From Oreohelix idahoensis (lineage: Eukaryota; Mollusca; Gastropoda; Stylommatophora; Oreohelicidae), in the NCBI GenBank assembly GCA_024509875.1, contig JAMPIV010000293.1:1-64000 (forward strand): a stretch of DNA of 64,000 nt, read 5' to 3'. A model generated the notes under the pieces. The model saw nothing but the letters and a program-made list of their open reading frames with translations, did no database searches and was not told where the DNA came from. Position 1 is the first letter of the stretch. Each line of letters starts with the position of its first letter. The translations under genes were made by a program, and so were the position numbers. Positions 43,601 to 54,006 of this stretch are shown one piece after another.

Positions 43601-44997
43601 CTAAAAACCAGAGGGAGAGAGTTCAAAAGGTTCTGGAGGAACATACAGATGTATTAACAGATAAACCAGGCCATACAAATTTGCTACAGTATGACATGAA
43701 ACTGGTAGACTCAAACCCAATCTGTATGAGAGCCTATTCTATTCCGTTCGCGAAGGAGAAGGCATTGAAGGAAGAAATAGAGTATTTGTTGAAGGAGAGG
43801 ATTATTTCGCACAGTGAATCATCTTTTAGTTCTAGTGTCGTTTTGTTGAGAAAACCGTCTGGGGAACACAGACTGTGCATAGATTACAGGAAACTGAATG
43901 CTGTCACAGAAGGACAAGTGGATCCATTACCAGACACAAAACAGTTATTTGCCAGACTGAACAAGGCAAAATACTTTTCAAAGGTGGATCTTAGTAAAGG
44001 CTATTACCAGATCCCAGTGAAGCCTGAAGTGAGACCTTATTTGGCTTTTAGCACTTCGGATGGACATTATGAATTCAATATGCTACCATTCGGACTGAAA
44101 AATGCTCCGAGTGTGTTTTCAAGGATGATGCGCAAATTGTTGGATCCCCTGAATAACCCATGTATCACAAATTTCATGGATGATATTCTCGTCGCCACCG
44201 AGACATTTGAAGAACACATTGAAGCTCTGGAGATGTTGTTTGATAGACTTCGGGAGGCGAACTTAACTGCTAGGCCAACAAAATGTTGTATTGGATGCAA
44301 AGAGTTGGAATTCTTGGGACACACTGTATATCAGGGTAATATGACCCCTGATCCTAAGAACTTGGAAAAACTGCAGAGAGCACCTAGGCCGCAAACAAAA
44401 AAAGACGTGCGATCATTTGTGTCGTTATGCGGATTTTATCAGAAATACATCAAGAATTTTAACGCTATTTGTGCTCCTCTGACTGATCTGACTCGCAAGG
44501 GACTTCCAGATAAAATTATTTGGACTGCACAATGTGAACTAGCGTTCCAAGAGTTAAAGGAAAAACTCACTAGCAAGCCTATTCTCAAACTACCTGATTT
44601 GACACAGGACTTTGTCTTAAGAACCGATGCAAGTAATGTAGGACTAGGAGGGGCTTTGTTGCAAAGATCATCTTCACCTGATGGGGAACTTAAACCAGTC
44701 GCTTATGCAAGCCGCAAATTGAATAAGGCGGAACAAGGATACTCCACAAGCGAAAAGGAATGTTTAGCATTAATCTGGGCAATAAAGAAGTTTCAAATCT
44801 ATCTGTATGGTAGGACTTTTGTGGTGGAGACGGACCATCAGCCTCTCGTGTTCTTGTCTCAGGCTAAGCATGAAAACGCAAGATTGCTGAGGTGGTCTTT
44901 GTTGCTTCAACCTTATCAGTTTAGTATCCAATATATCCCAGGCAAATTGAATGTCGGTGCAGATTTCCTCAGTCGGCACCCCTGTGATCAAAATTAG
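40674..44997 (+). pseudogene. Gypsy (Gmr1-like) gag-pol, element 3: Gag-PR-INT-RT-RNase H, one frameshift
   Basis: ATG 40674 (MAELAKF) was chosen because it matches copy 1; the frame opens further upstream. Gag: E/R-rich coiled coil (residues ~40-100), capsid-like domain (~125-290), CCHC knuckle CKWCKKDNHNTEFC (~355). Protease-like YDTG (~417). Integrase: HHCC zinc finger (~588-630), Asp in AVDIVG (~658), Asp in TDNGSQ (~717), Glu in VERFNG (near 42938), GPY/F module (near 43360). Then RT with FMDDIL at 44172, RNase H (RTDASNVGLGG; TDHQPL) and the stop at 44995-44997. Integrase lies wholly before RT. The only lesion is one extra base at the T6 run 42868-42873, giving TAA at 42873. No gag/pol frameshift site is needed because Gag and PR share one frame. 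Confidence 0.92.
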
Positions 44998-45084
44998 AGT
45001 AGTGGCAGACGTGAGGAGTAATTTTACCTATGTGTATCGCTGGTTTTGAAACTTGCCATAGGCATGTTTTCAAGTGGGGAGATG

Positions 45085-47341
45085 TGTAGTGAAATTGACA
45101 GAGATACAACGGTAAAATCCCTCCAAAGATAAAATTTAAGGATAAAAACATAATGCGTAGGCTGCTGATAGACATGATCGCCCAGACCGCGGGTCATCAC
45201 CCTCCATAAGAATTGACTTGCTAGACAGGAGGGGAACGGCGGATGAAAGGAAAAAAATATGACTGGAAAGATTGCGTGAGACTGGAAAGGCTAAGGAGAC
45301 GCAATTGGGGGGGAAACGGAGAAAAGTCACGTTTCCCAAGTTGACATAAAAAGTAAGCAACTCGACAGAAGGGACCATAGATATGTTACGCCACAGTCAT
45401 TTATTGGACGCTTTTGCAATACCAAGCCCTTGATTTGAATTCAGCGGCTAAAAACGCAGATGTTAGGAATATTACAAAAATTAAAAAGTACTTTTTTCTT
45501 AATATTAATGTTAGGAATATAAAAATTAGCTGGCCGGATGGCCTATTCTGAGCAGTGAACTAATATGTTCTTAATTTTACAGACGGATAGATAATATTGA
45601 AGATAATGACAAAAGACAGTGTTGTTCACATCATCGACAGACTGTATTGAATCTAAAAGTGTCGCTATTGCACAAAAAAACACGACCTCGAGACGCAGGT
45701 GTTCAAATCTACTTGGTATGGAGGAGAGGGGATATTGTGGTGGCTGTGTCTAAAAATAACTTTTAACGACAAAATTTTGGAGGGGAGAGAAAGGTTGGTT
45801 CAAAAATCAAGTACATTTTGTAGAAACACAAGTAGAGACGGACAGACTAACAGATAACCATCCATACTTGACTGAAGCATGACTGAAATGACTTTATGGT
45901 AGGAAATTTGAAATTCAAATAAACCTAGGCAGTGATTGGCCACAGACAATCATATCATTAGCGCTCAGACGCGAAAGTGGGGCCATTCTTCAATAGTTGT
46001 TCAGTGATAGACACAGATTTTAAAGTGTGGTGATTTCCATATGAAAGAAAGTGTAAGAAGTTTAGGGACGCCATACTATAGCCAGCAGCTCAGCTGAGTT
46101 TTGCTAGCAATTCTGTGTTATTTATTCATAATCTGGTAAGATTGAAATTATTTCCTTATATATATTTTGAATATTGTTTCATGTTCGAGTGATTTGATAC
46201 TGCCATATCGAAATCTAGCCTTACAAACAAGTAGGGATTTGCTCTAGACCCCCCGCCCAAGTCAGGGTCTAGGGACCAACGGTGTACATAAACTCCAGCA
46301 AGAGTTAGGCAAGACAGATCAAGTGTTGAGAATAATGAAACATATTACCTATCCTCTTTTAGGGCAGACAACTAATAAATATTTTTCAGAATCTATAGTC
46401 TGGGAGGATCTATCTGATGTAAACCCACCATGGTAAATGTGCTGTTTGGTCAGAGAGATCTGACCTGTCTGTATGATGTGGTTGTTGTGTCAGTGTTGTG
46501 TCCAGACGTGGGTAGAGAATAGATTTTGACACATGGCCCATACTTTGATTGCAGAGCTGTGAGTTTCTGTTGTCAACAAAGCAGTGACTATTCAGTTGGT
46601 GACTTTACTCGAGTGTATCTGTGCAGTACTTGTGACAGAGACCACCATTATTGCCCGCCAGCACGGAGAGGTGGGACCATCAGATTTCAGCACCAGAGCT
46701 ACAACTAAAAGATGAGTGAGCCTCTGGTCTGCTGGACATTCACCAACGCTGTGTAGTTACTAATACCCTCATAAAAATTCCCACCATTTTCTGGACACTG
46801 TGTAGTCAATATAGACAGGTGTGATGAGGCCACCCCAACAGCACAAACATTAACTATCCTCCCAAGTAGATGACTACTAGAACATTTTAATAAAACTAAC
46901 TAGTATAGTACATATATATATGTACACTATTGCATTTATGATATAATATTCCATGCATTTCTTTCATAATTTCTAAATCCTTTTAAGTTCTGGTCAACCT
47001 AAAAAATTGATACAGAACAAAATAAATGTAATATAATTCTATCAAGAAATTTTACACACGTGAGTTAGTTCAGTGTATTTTAACATTTATTAATATTATT
47101 AGTCTTGTTAAATATCTGTGGGTATATCTATAACCTATTACACCACACTACATATCATAACCCTAGACACTTTACGTAGCCACATTCATTAAAAAAAAAA
47201 TTAAGTGTGAGGTCGTAGTGGTAGCAAGAAAGGCCTTCTGACAAGTCACAACTACATTTTATCTCAGGAGCCTTCACAGCTGGCCTCATACAATTACATT
47301 TAGTAATATCACCATCATACAATACCATCAACACCACTACA
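45085..47341 (+). repeat. 3' LTR of element 3
   Basis: 2257 bp, preceded by the polypurine tract AAGTGGGGAGATG (about 45072-45084) and followed by the CCAAC duplication. Confidence 0.95.
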
Positions 47342-47346
47342 CCAAC

Positions 47347-47814
47347 CTCAAGTTTCCTAGCAAAACCGGCACTACGTTAACTCGCCCTGAGTTTGAACAT
47401 TTGTTGACATTACAGCGTGAAATCCTCGCCGAACTTGACCGATTACAGTCACCACGCACGGATACTTATCCTACTACTTGTACCAGTAACATGTTTGACG
47501 ACTACATCAACTCCAGCTGTTACCAACCGATTTCCCCAGAAACGAGTTGGTTTCCTAACCCTTGTACAACCACCACAGACACCCACCTGGCCGATATCTC
47601 TAATCTACCACCGAAGACGCAGAGACCAACTACCTCCCCCAGTAACATGTTTGACGAATACATGAACTCTAGTTGTCCAATATCACCAGAACCGAGTTGG
47701 TTTCCTAACACCAACCCTTGTACAACCACCACAGACACCCACCTGGCCGATGTCACCAATCCACCACCGAAGACGAAGAAGAAACCTACCAAACGGCTGA
47801 GACTTGTGCTTTAG
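47347..47814 (+). pseudogene. PC4-like Polinton gene, 3' part (155 codons)
   Basis: Directly after the duplication, in frame with 38007-38150, the sequence reads 'LKFPSKTGTTLTRPEFEHLL', matching the second half of a PC4/Sub1 domain ([LK]-x-P-x-K-x-G-x-[ST]-L-[ST]-xxx[FW]). A helix follows ('TLQREILAELDRL'). The tail contains a ~45-residue module twice (each with SNMFD[DE]Y, SWFPN and CTTTTDTHLAD) and ends in a basic, nuclear-signal-like 'PKTKKKPTKRLR'. TAG 47812-47814 ends it. The uninterrupted product would be about 203 residues. Confidence 0.55.
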
Positions 47815-48067
47815 CTCGATATTATTTGAAAAATAAACTATATTAACTAAATTTCATTTTTGTTACCTATATATAACTGTTGTCTAAATATCGTATAAGT
47901 GTTCGTATAACTGTTGTAAAATATATATGTCTATAAATATCGTATAACTGTTGTCTAAATATATCTTCCTATTATCTGTATATAAATATCGTATTCTTGT
48001 TGTCTAAATATATCGTCTTCCTATTGTCTCAATATATCTCTATATAAAAGTCATGCTCCTCCTGCCG
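47815..48067. other. AT-rich Polinton 3' flank
   Basis: Irregular repeats of 'ATAACTGTTGTCTAAATAT' and 'AAATATCGTAT', with no ORF. Possibly the 3' untranslated or terminal region of the Polinton. Confidence 0.4.
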
Positions 48068-48175
48068 CTCCTCCAGATTTTCCTTATACAAAAGTCATCC
48101 CGCCATCGGCTCCTCCATAGCTCCTCCATCGGCTCCTCCATAGCTCCTCCATAGCTCCTCCATCTCTCCTCCAGA
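48068..48175. repeat. GCTCCTCCAT minisatellite
   Basis: Irregular 11-12-bp units of (AC)GGCTCCTCCAT/AGCTCCTCCAT, most regular at 48111-48165. Confidence 0.8.
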
Positions 48176-48630
48176 ATGATACCTGTTTCCTCCATGATAT
48201 ACTACTCGCACTCTAGTACATTCAAACGTTGGTATCAAATCAGGATCAGCTTTAACTTTCTCAGCTAATGTTTGTAGCATCAAAAATAAAATTTTGAAAT
48301 GTCTCATCATTTCTGAGATTCTTAAGGCTTTGGAAATATCAATGAACGCTACCTTAAGATAGAAGCATCATTATCCTTCTATCTACAACTCTGTCAAGAG
48401 TAATCTTGTGCGAAGGTAGACACCTTAGAAGGCCCATACTAGATACTCTTGAGCTTTGGCCACTGTTGGACCACTACTGGATAGCTAAAGGGAGGCAATC
48501 CGAGACACTGTAATAATGTTTTACATGATGAGGTTGCCATCCTATGCACACCCTAATAAGTGTCGCACTGTAGAACATGGCTAAAGGTGCCAAAGCCCTT
48601 ACTCATTATCCGTATCATAACAGACCTCCG
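48176..48630. other. No gene; old interspersed repeat
   Basis: It contains the partner (about 48360-48480) of the repeat at 265-400. A 'GATGAGGTTGCCA' segment at about 48528-48553 resembles 11309-11330. No gene recognised. Confidence 0.35.
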
Positions 48631-48635
48631 GAAAT

Positions 48636-49100
48636 TGTATAATGACAACAACCTCCAGCATGAGAAAGGATGTAGAGGCAGTTACTGTAGCACTGAGGTG
48701 GCTGTCTGAAACTCCATCAACCAGGGCACTTATACCTTGTATTGTTAGACTCTCAAGCCATGCTTCAGAAAGTTCAGAACGGTTGGCTGCGGCAGGAATG
48801 GAAAACATCAATAAAATCCTCAAGTCTTCAAGAACTCATGTGGATCTACTGTCGTGGTCATGCAGGGGTACCTGGCAATGATAGAGCTGGCGGACTGGCC
48901 TCGAGAGCACCCATAATGGGGACACTGGACATGGATAAGGGAGAGATACTAAAAGCAATTAATGATCGCCTGCTGGATAATGACACCTCAATGGATGAAT
49001 CAACAAGGCTGCGGCATCAAACGTGGGACATAGGGAAAATGTGATTGGGTTCAAGTAAAAGCATTCTGTGATGGCACCAAAAAAAAAAAAAAAAAAAACC
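48636..49100 (+). pseudogene. LINE RNase H fragment with poly(A) tail
   Basis: Two overlapping frames carry parts of one RNase H domain: 'SSMRKDVEAVTVALRWLSET' (48642 frame) and 'DSQAMLQKVQNGWLRQEW' with 'WIYCRGHAGVPGNDRAGGLA' (48742 frame). The 'GHAGVPGN[DE]RA' block is the LINE RNase H signature, with Gly in place of the usual last Asp. A run of about 20 A at 49079-49099 marks the 3' end. It is 5'-truncated and frameshifted near 48740. Confidence 0.75.
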
Positions 49101-49745
49101 CAGTGCTATTCGTTCCACTATTTGAAAAAGTGCTGTCTAGACCAGTCGTTCCGAAACTTTTTTCTCTATGTCGTATTTTGGTCTGTATTACAACACGTCA
49201 AATTTACCGCTCGAAAGTATCGAAGATAAACAGTACAATTATAACAGCCAATAGAATCCCTCCTTTTTCTGTTAGGTATAGGAACCTTTTTTTTACATTT
49301 GATAGAGGGACCTATTTTGTGCATTTGACAGAACGAAGATATTTTATTTCGTAATAACTAAAGATTTTTAAACAGGAAGGAATAACTAGATTTATAGCGG
49401 GGATATTACTTAAGAGGTTGGTGCAAATACTTCCCCATGATAATACTTTAATGTAAGAGTAAAATCAGTTTTAGTGATAATTTTACTTCAGGGTAGTCCC
49501 CAATTTAGTTAGTTAAAGTATGCACAGATTTAAATGTACTGGGCTAACTAAAATATTAATAGCTAGAACGATAGAGATCAATTTCTAGTTTTATTAGAAC
49601 TTTAAATAATTAAAATCGGCCTAAAAATAAGTAAAATAATAAATATTTAAACTTAGTCACATTGAACGGTAAGGCTGAAAAACGGGCAGGGTGAAAATTC
49701 TTAACGCCAGTTTTTGACTGTGTCTCGATTGGTCGAGCACGGCGT

Positions 49746-49915
49746 TATATAAGGCCTTGAACTTGGTCGGATTCTTGCCACTACTATTTTTGAATTTTAT
49801 AAGCGATACTAGGAAGAGCGCAAATGTAAACTGTCAATATTTTGCCGCCTGTATCTAAAGCAGACCTAGAGAAACCATTGAAAGCCTGTAGCAGCTTATG
49901 TATTTTACCTGAGGG
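49746..49915 (+). promoter_or_regulatory. TATA box and possible first exon in the hAT-like shell
   Basis: TATATAAG at 49746-49753 is followed about 160 bases later by GAGGGTAAGC (GT at 49915), a good splice-donor match. Together they look like a promoter with a short untranslated first exon. No coding exon could be linked. Confidence 0.35.
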
Positions 49916-50586
49916 TAAGCGATATATAAAAATATTTGTATATATTCATGTTATTTACCTGTAGTTATTCACTTATGTGTTCGCTGATGTGTTAGAAGGA
50001 AAAAATAGGCCAAATGTGTAACGGACTTCCTTACCAACGTGTGTAGTTTTAAAGACGATAGGCCAGAAATGGAAACAGTGTCGGATATTTGCAAATTAGG
50101 GTAAAAGTGCGACTGTAAGTCTAGTAGTATATATGAAGGAGTATTTCATACTGGAACGACACAATGTTCACGAACATAAGATAGGATGACAGGATGTGAT
50201 AACATGATGTAATCAAGATGTACTTACTATTTTGTATTTAACCTGATTATGGTATGGAAGCAAATCATGGACGAATGGATCTAACATACGATGTATTAAG
50301 GAAATGAGTAATCAAGTTGAACTGGCTGTGAGGTATTGAGGTAACTGTCCTGTGACTGATTTAATGTTTGTACGTGATGTTGTCTGTATGTAGGGAAAAA
50401 CTACTGGACCCTACAAGTTTTGCGAATGTCTTTTCATTCCAGGTTTTGTCCTGGTAATATTTCAAGTTCATGAGACATCCACTTGAGAGGAGCTATGGTG
50501 GTGTACTGTTCTTCAGATAAATAGAGCGAAAGCCACGTTTTCCAGCCTGAAGTTCATATTCTGTGCGAACCCAGTGTTAACGATAA

Positions 50587-52167
50587 TGAATATTAACGGT
50601 GTATGGGTGGCGTAGGTGTGCCGTCGTATCTGTGTTAGGTATGTATTAGTGAGTGTGTGGTAGAACAGTCACTCACAACACAGGTACGTAAATAATAGTC
50701 ATGGATGGCCGTAAACATCTGGTGTAATTTAAATGTCGATTTATTAAGTCACAGCACGATCACGTTTACATTGATATACACACAGTCACATTACAAGTCA
50801 TTGCAATACAATACTCTTCAACATTCATCAGCAGATCTATATCAAGGCCTAAAGTCCTCACGACTCATCTCTGCGCTATAACACTGCGCTATAATACTGC
50901 ACCCAGCCTCCTCGCCAATTGGCAAAGCAATAACATTTGCGTGGACTAAGCTGCGGTATATAATGCCTCATCCTATATGGCAGCGAGACCTGGACGACCT
51001 ATGCTATAATATCTCGTGGAAAGATTTTAAAGTGACAAATGTCGAGGTGTTGCACCCAGCATGTATACGCTTTCACATGTTAAATGGAAATGGCCTCCCA
51101 AAAAGTCCTGGCACAGTTGGGCGACCACAGCTGACTCACTTATAATACTGCACCCAGCAGCTCACATAAATTATGGCCTAAAGTCCTCACGACTCATCTC
51201 TGCGCTAGAAATAACTTATAATACTGCACCCAGCAGTTCACATAAATAATGGCCTAAAGTCCTCACGACTCATCTCTGCGCTAGACTTATAATACTGCAC
51301 TATAATACTGCACCCAGCAGTTCACATAAATTATGGCCTAAAGTCCTCATGACTCACTTCACATAAATTATGGCCTAAAGTCCTCACGACTCACTTATAA
51401 TACTGCACCCAGCAGTTCACATAAATAATGGCCTAAAGTCCTCACGACTCATCTCTGCGCTAGGCTTATAATACTGCACCCAGCAGTTCACATAAATAAT
51501 GGCCTAAAGTCCTCACGACTCATCTCTGCGCTAGAATTAAAATACTGCACTTATAATACTGCACCCCGTAGTTGACATAAATAATGGCCTAAAGTCTCTC
51601 ACTTATAATACTGACTCATAATAGCGACTCACTTATAATCCTGCAAAGCTTCACAAATACTTAATATGGCCTAAAGTCCCAATCCTGCGGACTCATAATA
51701 TGGCTAAAGTCCTCAAAGCTTCCTCACAAAAACATAATAGCTTCCTCAAAGCTTCACTATCCATCCACAGCAAAAACATTAAGTCGACATTATTCAAAGC
51801 ACTACGTAGGCATACATCCTCGAAAAACACACACAGACAGCGTTGACCACTCCCGGTCCAACGCTCCGAATCCCTACTCTCCTCTCCGGGATCACACACC
51901 CTAGTCCCGCCAAAAAACCCCAAACGAGACTCCGCTGTTTTTGAACACAGCTCAAAAACAGTACAGAATAAATACATCTCAGCATTTGAGATAAAAGCGT
52001 TCGCACGCTTTCCTGTACTCTGTCACTCAAAATAAAAAGGATATGTTTCTATTATAACGTTAAACAAACCTCAGCTTAATCAGGTATACAAGTATTGTAA
52101 CTCATAATCTACTTTGCCCAAAAACATATTCCGAATTACTGCCCTTTCAAAGGATCAACTTGTTACA
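50587..52167 (-). repeat. LTR (3' LTR) of the gag-only 8-kb element
   Basis: 1581 bp. The middle (about 50860-51720) is a degenerate tandem array of a ~60-100-bp unit containing ACTTATAATACTGCACCCAG, TTCACATAAATAATGGCC and TAAAGTCCTCACGACTCA. An extra segment at about 50905-51140 is absent from the other LTR. Confidence 0.9.
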
Positions 52168-54006
52168 GTTTCCCACACACCCAGGAGAAAAAAAATGATT
52201 CTATCATTTTTTTTTGAAAATTAACTCCCAAAACGAAAAAATTTAAAAGATAATGGAGTTCTAACATATGTTTTACAAAATTCATCTTATGATAAGTCAG
52301 AAATAGTATATCTACAAAATATTAGCAGTAAATGTAAAGTAAATAACAATCATCCAACGTATAATTACTAAAATTAATCTATTAGAAAACCAAGCTAAGT
52401 ATCTCAAAATTAATCTATTACAGAACTAAGTTAAGCATATACAATAATACTTAAACAAGCAACAAACAATAGTAATAGAAATGATAATATCAAGCAAACA
52501 AAGTATAATTCGAAAAGAAGTAAAATATGAAATCATCATATGAAAAACAACAAATAATATCACAATGTCAAATCATGTAAAGCAAATACAACTATCTCTG
52601 ATCTAAAGTTACATCATTACTTGAACAATACAAAGAATGAAAGTCTAAGTAGCGTAACAGAAAAAAGTATACACGAAGCATAAAGTGAGACAAAGATGAA
52701 ACACGGAAGTATAAACAACATATCAGATTATGCTGAAAAGACAACAGAAAAGATGTAAAGGGATGACGAACAGTCAACAAAGACAGATGAAAAGTAAAGA
52801 TGCACATGTAGAAAAAGTAGTAACGATACGTTATAACTATCTAAATTAAACATCATATTGTCTAACCTAATACAATCATAATCAAAAATTACAAAACAAA
52901 ATACCAAAGTATATCTATACTAACAACACAAGTGAAAAAAACTTATGACAAAAAAAAATAGTAAGTAATTTAACCAAATTATAAAACTTATGCATAACTA
53001 ATAATAAATTATACAAGATATCGCACAAACAAAAAATAAACCGCTATCAAAAAGGTTTGCACTGACTCAAAGTCACGCGCTAAATACAGAAAAATGCATC
53101 AAACATTAAAAAACAATTTCAAGGAACTAATGACACTACACATTACTAACCATAATATACAGACTAGCATTGGCGCAGAAAAAATATTACAACGTTCGAA
53201 AAAATACATTTTCAAAAAAAAAATACAAAAAAGTTTCGTACCACTAAGTTGCATAAAAATAGTATTACATTTACAACCAATTCAAAGCTATAATGAATAA
53301 ACTAACAAAGAAATCGACTTCAAGAAAATGAAGGACGTATGAACAATCTATCTCTAAACAGACACACATTAACAAATGTAAGTTTTTTTTAAAAAAAAAA
53401 TATACATCACATAAAACATATGAGAAAAAATTCAAGTGCTCATGAATTATCTAGAAGTAATTATTGCACCATTACAACTAATGAGTTTTGTGCATAGGGC
53501 TTGCAAACTCAACATGCACAAAAAGTTATCCTAACAAAACTGCTACAAAAACAACAAACCAAAACAAACCACTGCAAGTTCAACAATGGAATATAGCTAA
53601 CAATAAAAACAAAAAATCATGGCAATCAAATGATGCATTAAATATTTCAAACGAAATTACATGTTATTGCAAATCAGGAACATATCATTTATTATACTAA
53701 CAAATACAAAAGAAAATATTTACTGTTTACATAAGTAAAAAAAAATCAGATGGAAATCTCTCGCTTTCCTGTCAATATGTCCTGACCCTGAGCAAGCAAA
53801 ACATCCGATGTTTAATGAGACGCTGAAAAAGTTACGCTTGAACGCACACAATGACCCAAAGTTGACCTCCTTTTCTCACAGTTAATATGTCACAGGAGCC
53901 TTGACTGTTATCGTAAAGTTGCTTCTGTCAAAATATATGAATGAAAATTTCCATTTTAATGAATGGTGAAATCTAATGAGAAAAAACGTAGAAGTCACAA
54001 TGACAA
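52168..54006 (-). other. Non-coding, A-rich 3' internal region
   Basis: Very A-rich on the plus strand (T-rich in element sense), with no credible ORF. It occupies the place where pol would be in an autonomous element. The polypurine-like GGGTGTGTGGGAAAC (minus strand) lies at 52168-52182. Confidence 0.6.

Larger units (their letters stand above)
38151..47341 (+). mobile_element. Gypsy (Gmr1-like) element 3, young and nearly intact, with CCAAC duplication
   Basis: LTRs at 38151-40405 and 45085-47341 start TGTAGTGAAATTG and end CACTACA. CCAAC at 38146-38150 and 47342-47346 is the 5-bp target duplication. The two LTRs differ at only about ten sites by eye in 2.25 kb, so the insertion is recent. 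It has a primer site at 40411, a polypurine tract before 45085, and a single long gag-pol interrupted once. It belongs to a sister subfamily of the array at 12.6-28 kb. Confidence 0.95.
31945..48175 (+). mobile_element. Polinton/Maverick cassette, decayed, polymerase-less, split by a gypsy element
   Basis: Ten colinear genes of Polinton/Maverick type (packaging ATPase, two small conserved proteins, integrase, membrane protein, penton, Gly-rich basic protein, major capsid, protease, PC4-like) lie on the plus strand with small gaps or stop/start overlaps. Integrase, penton and protease are open. Most others carry one or two nonsense or frameshift changes. I see no protein-primed DNA polymerase B and no terminal inverted repeats, so the element is incomplete. 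The right limit is arbitrary. Confidence 0.88.

Noticed and set aside
51693..51977. Conserved ORF in the two LTRs (also 58199-58471)
   Set aside because: It lies within the LTR in both copies, ends differently in each and has no motif. The similarity is due to LTR identity.
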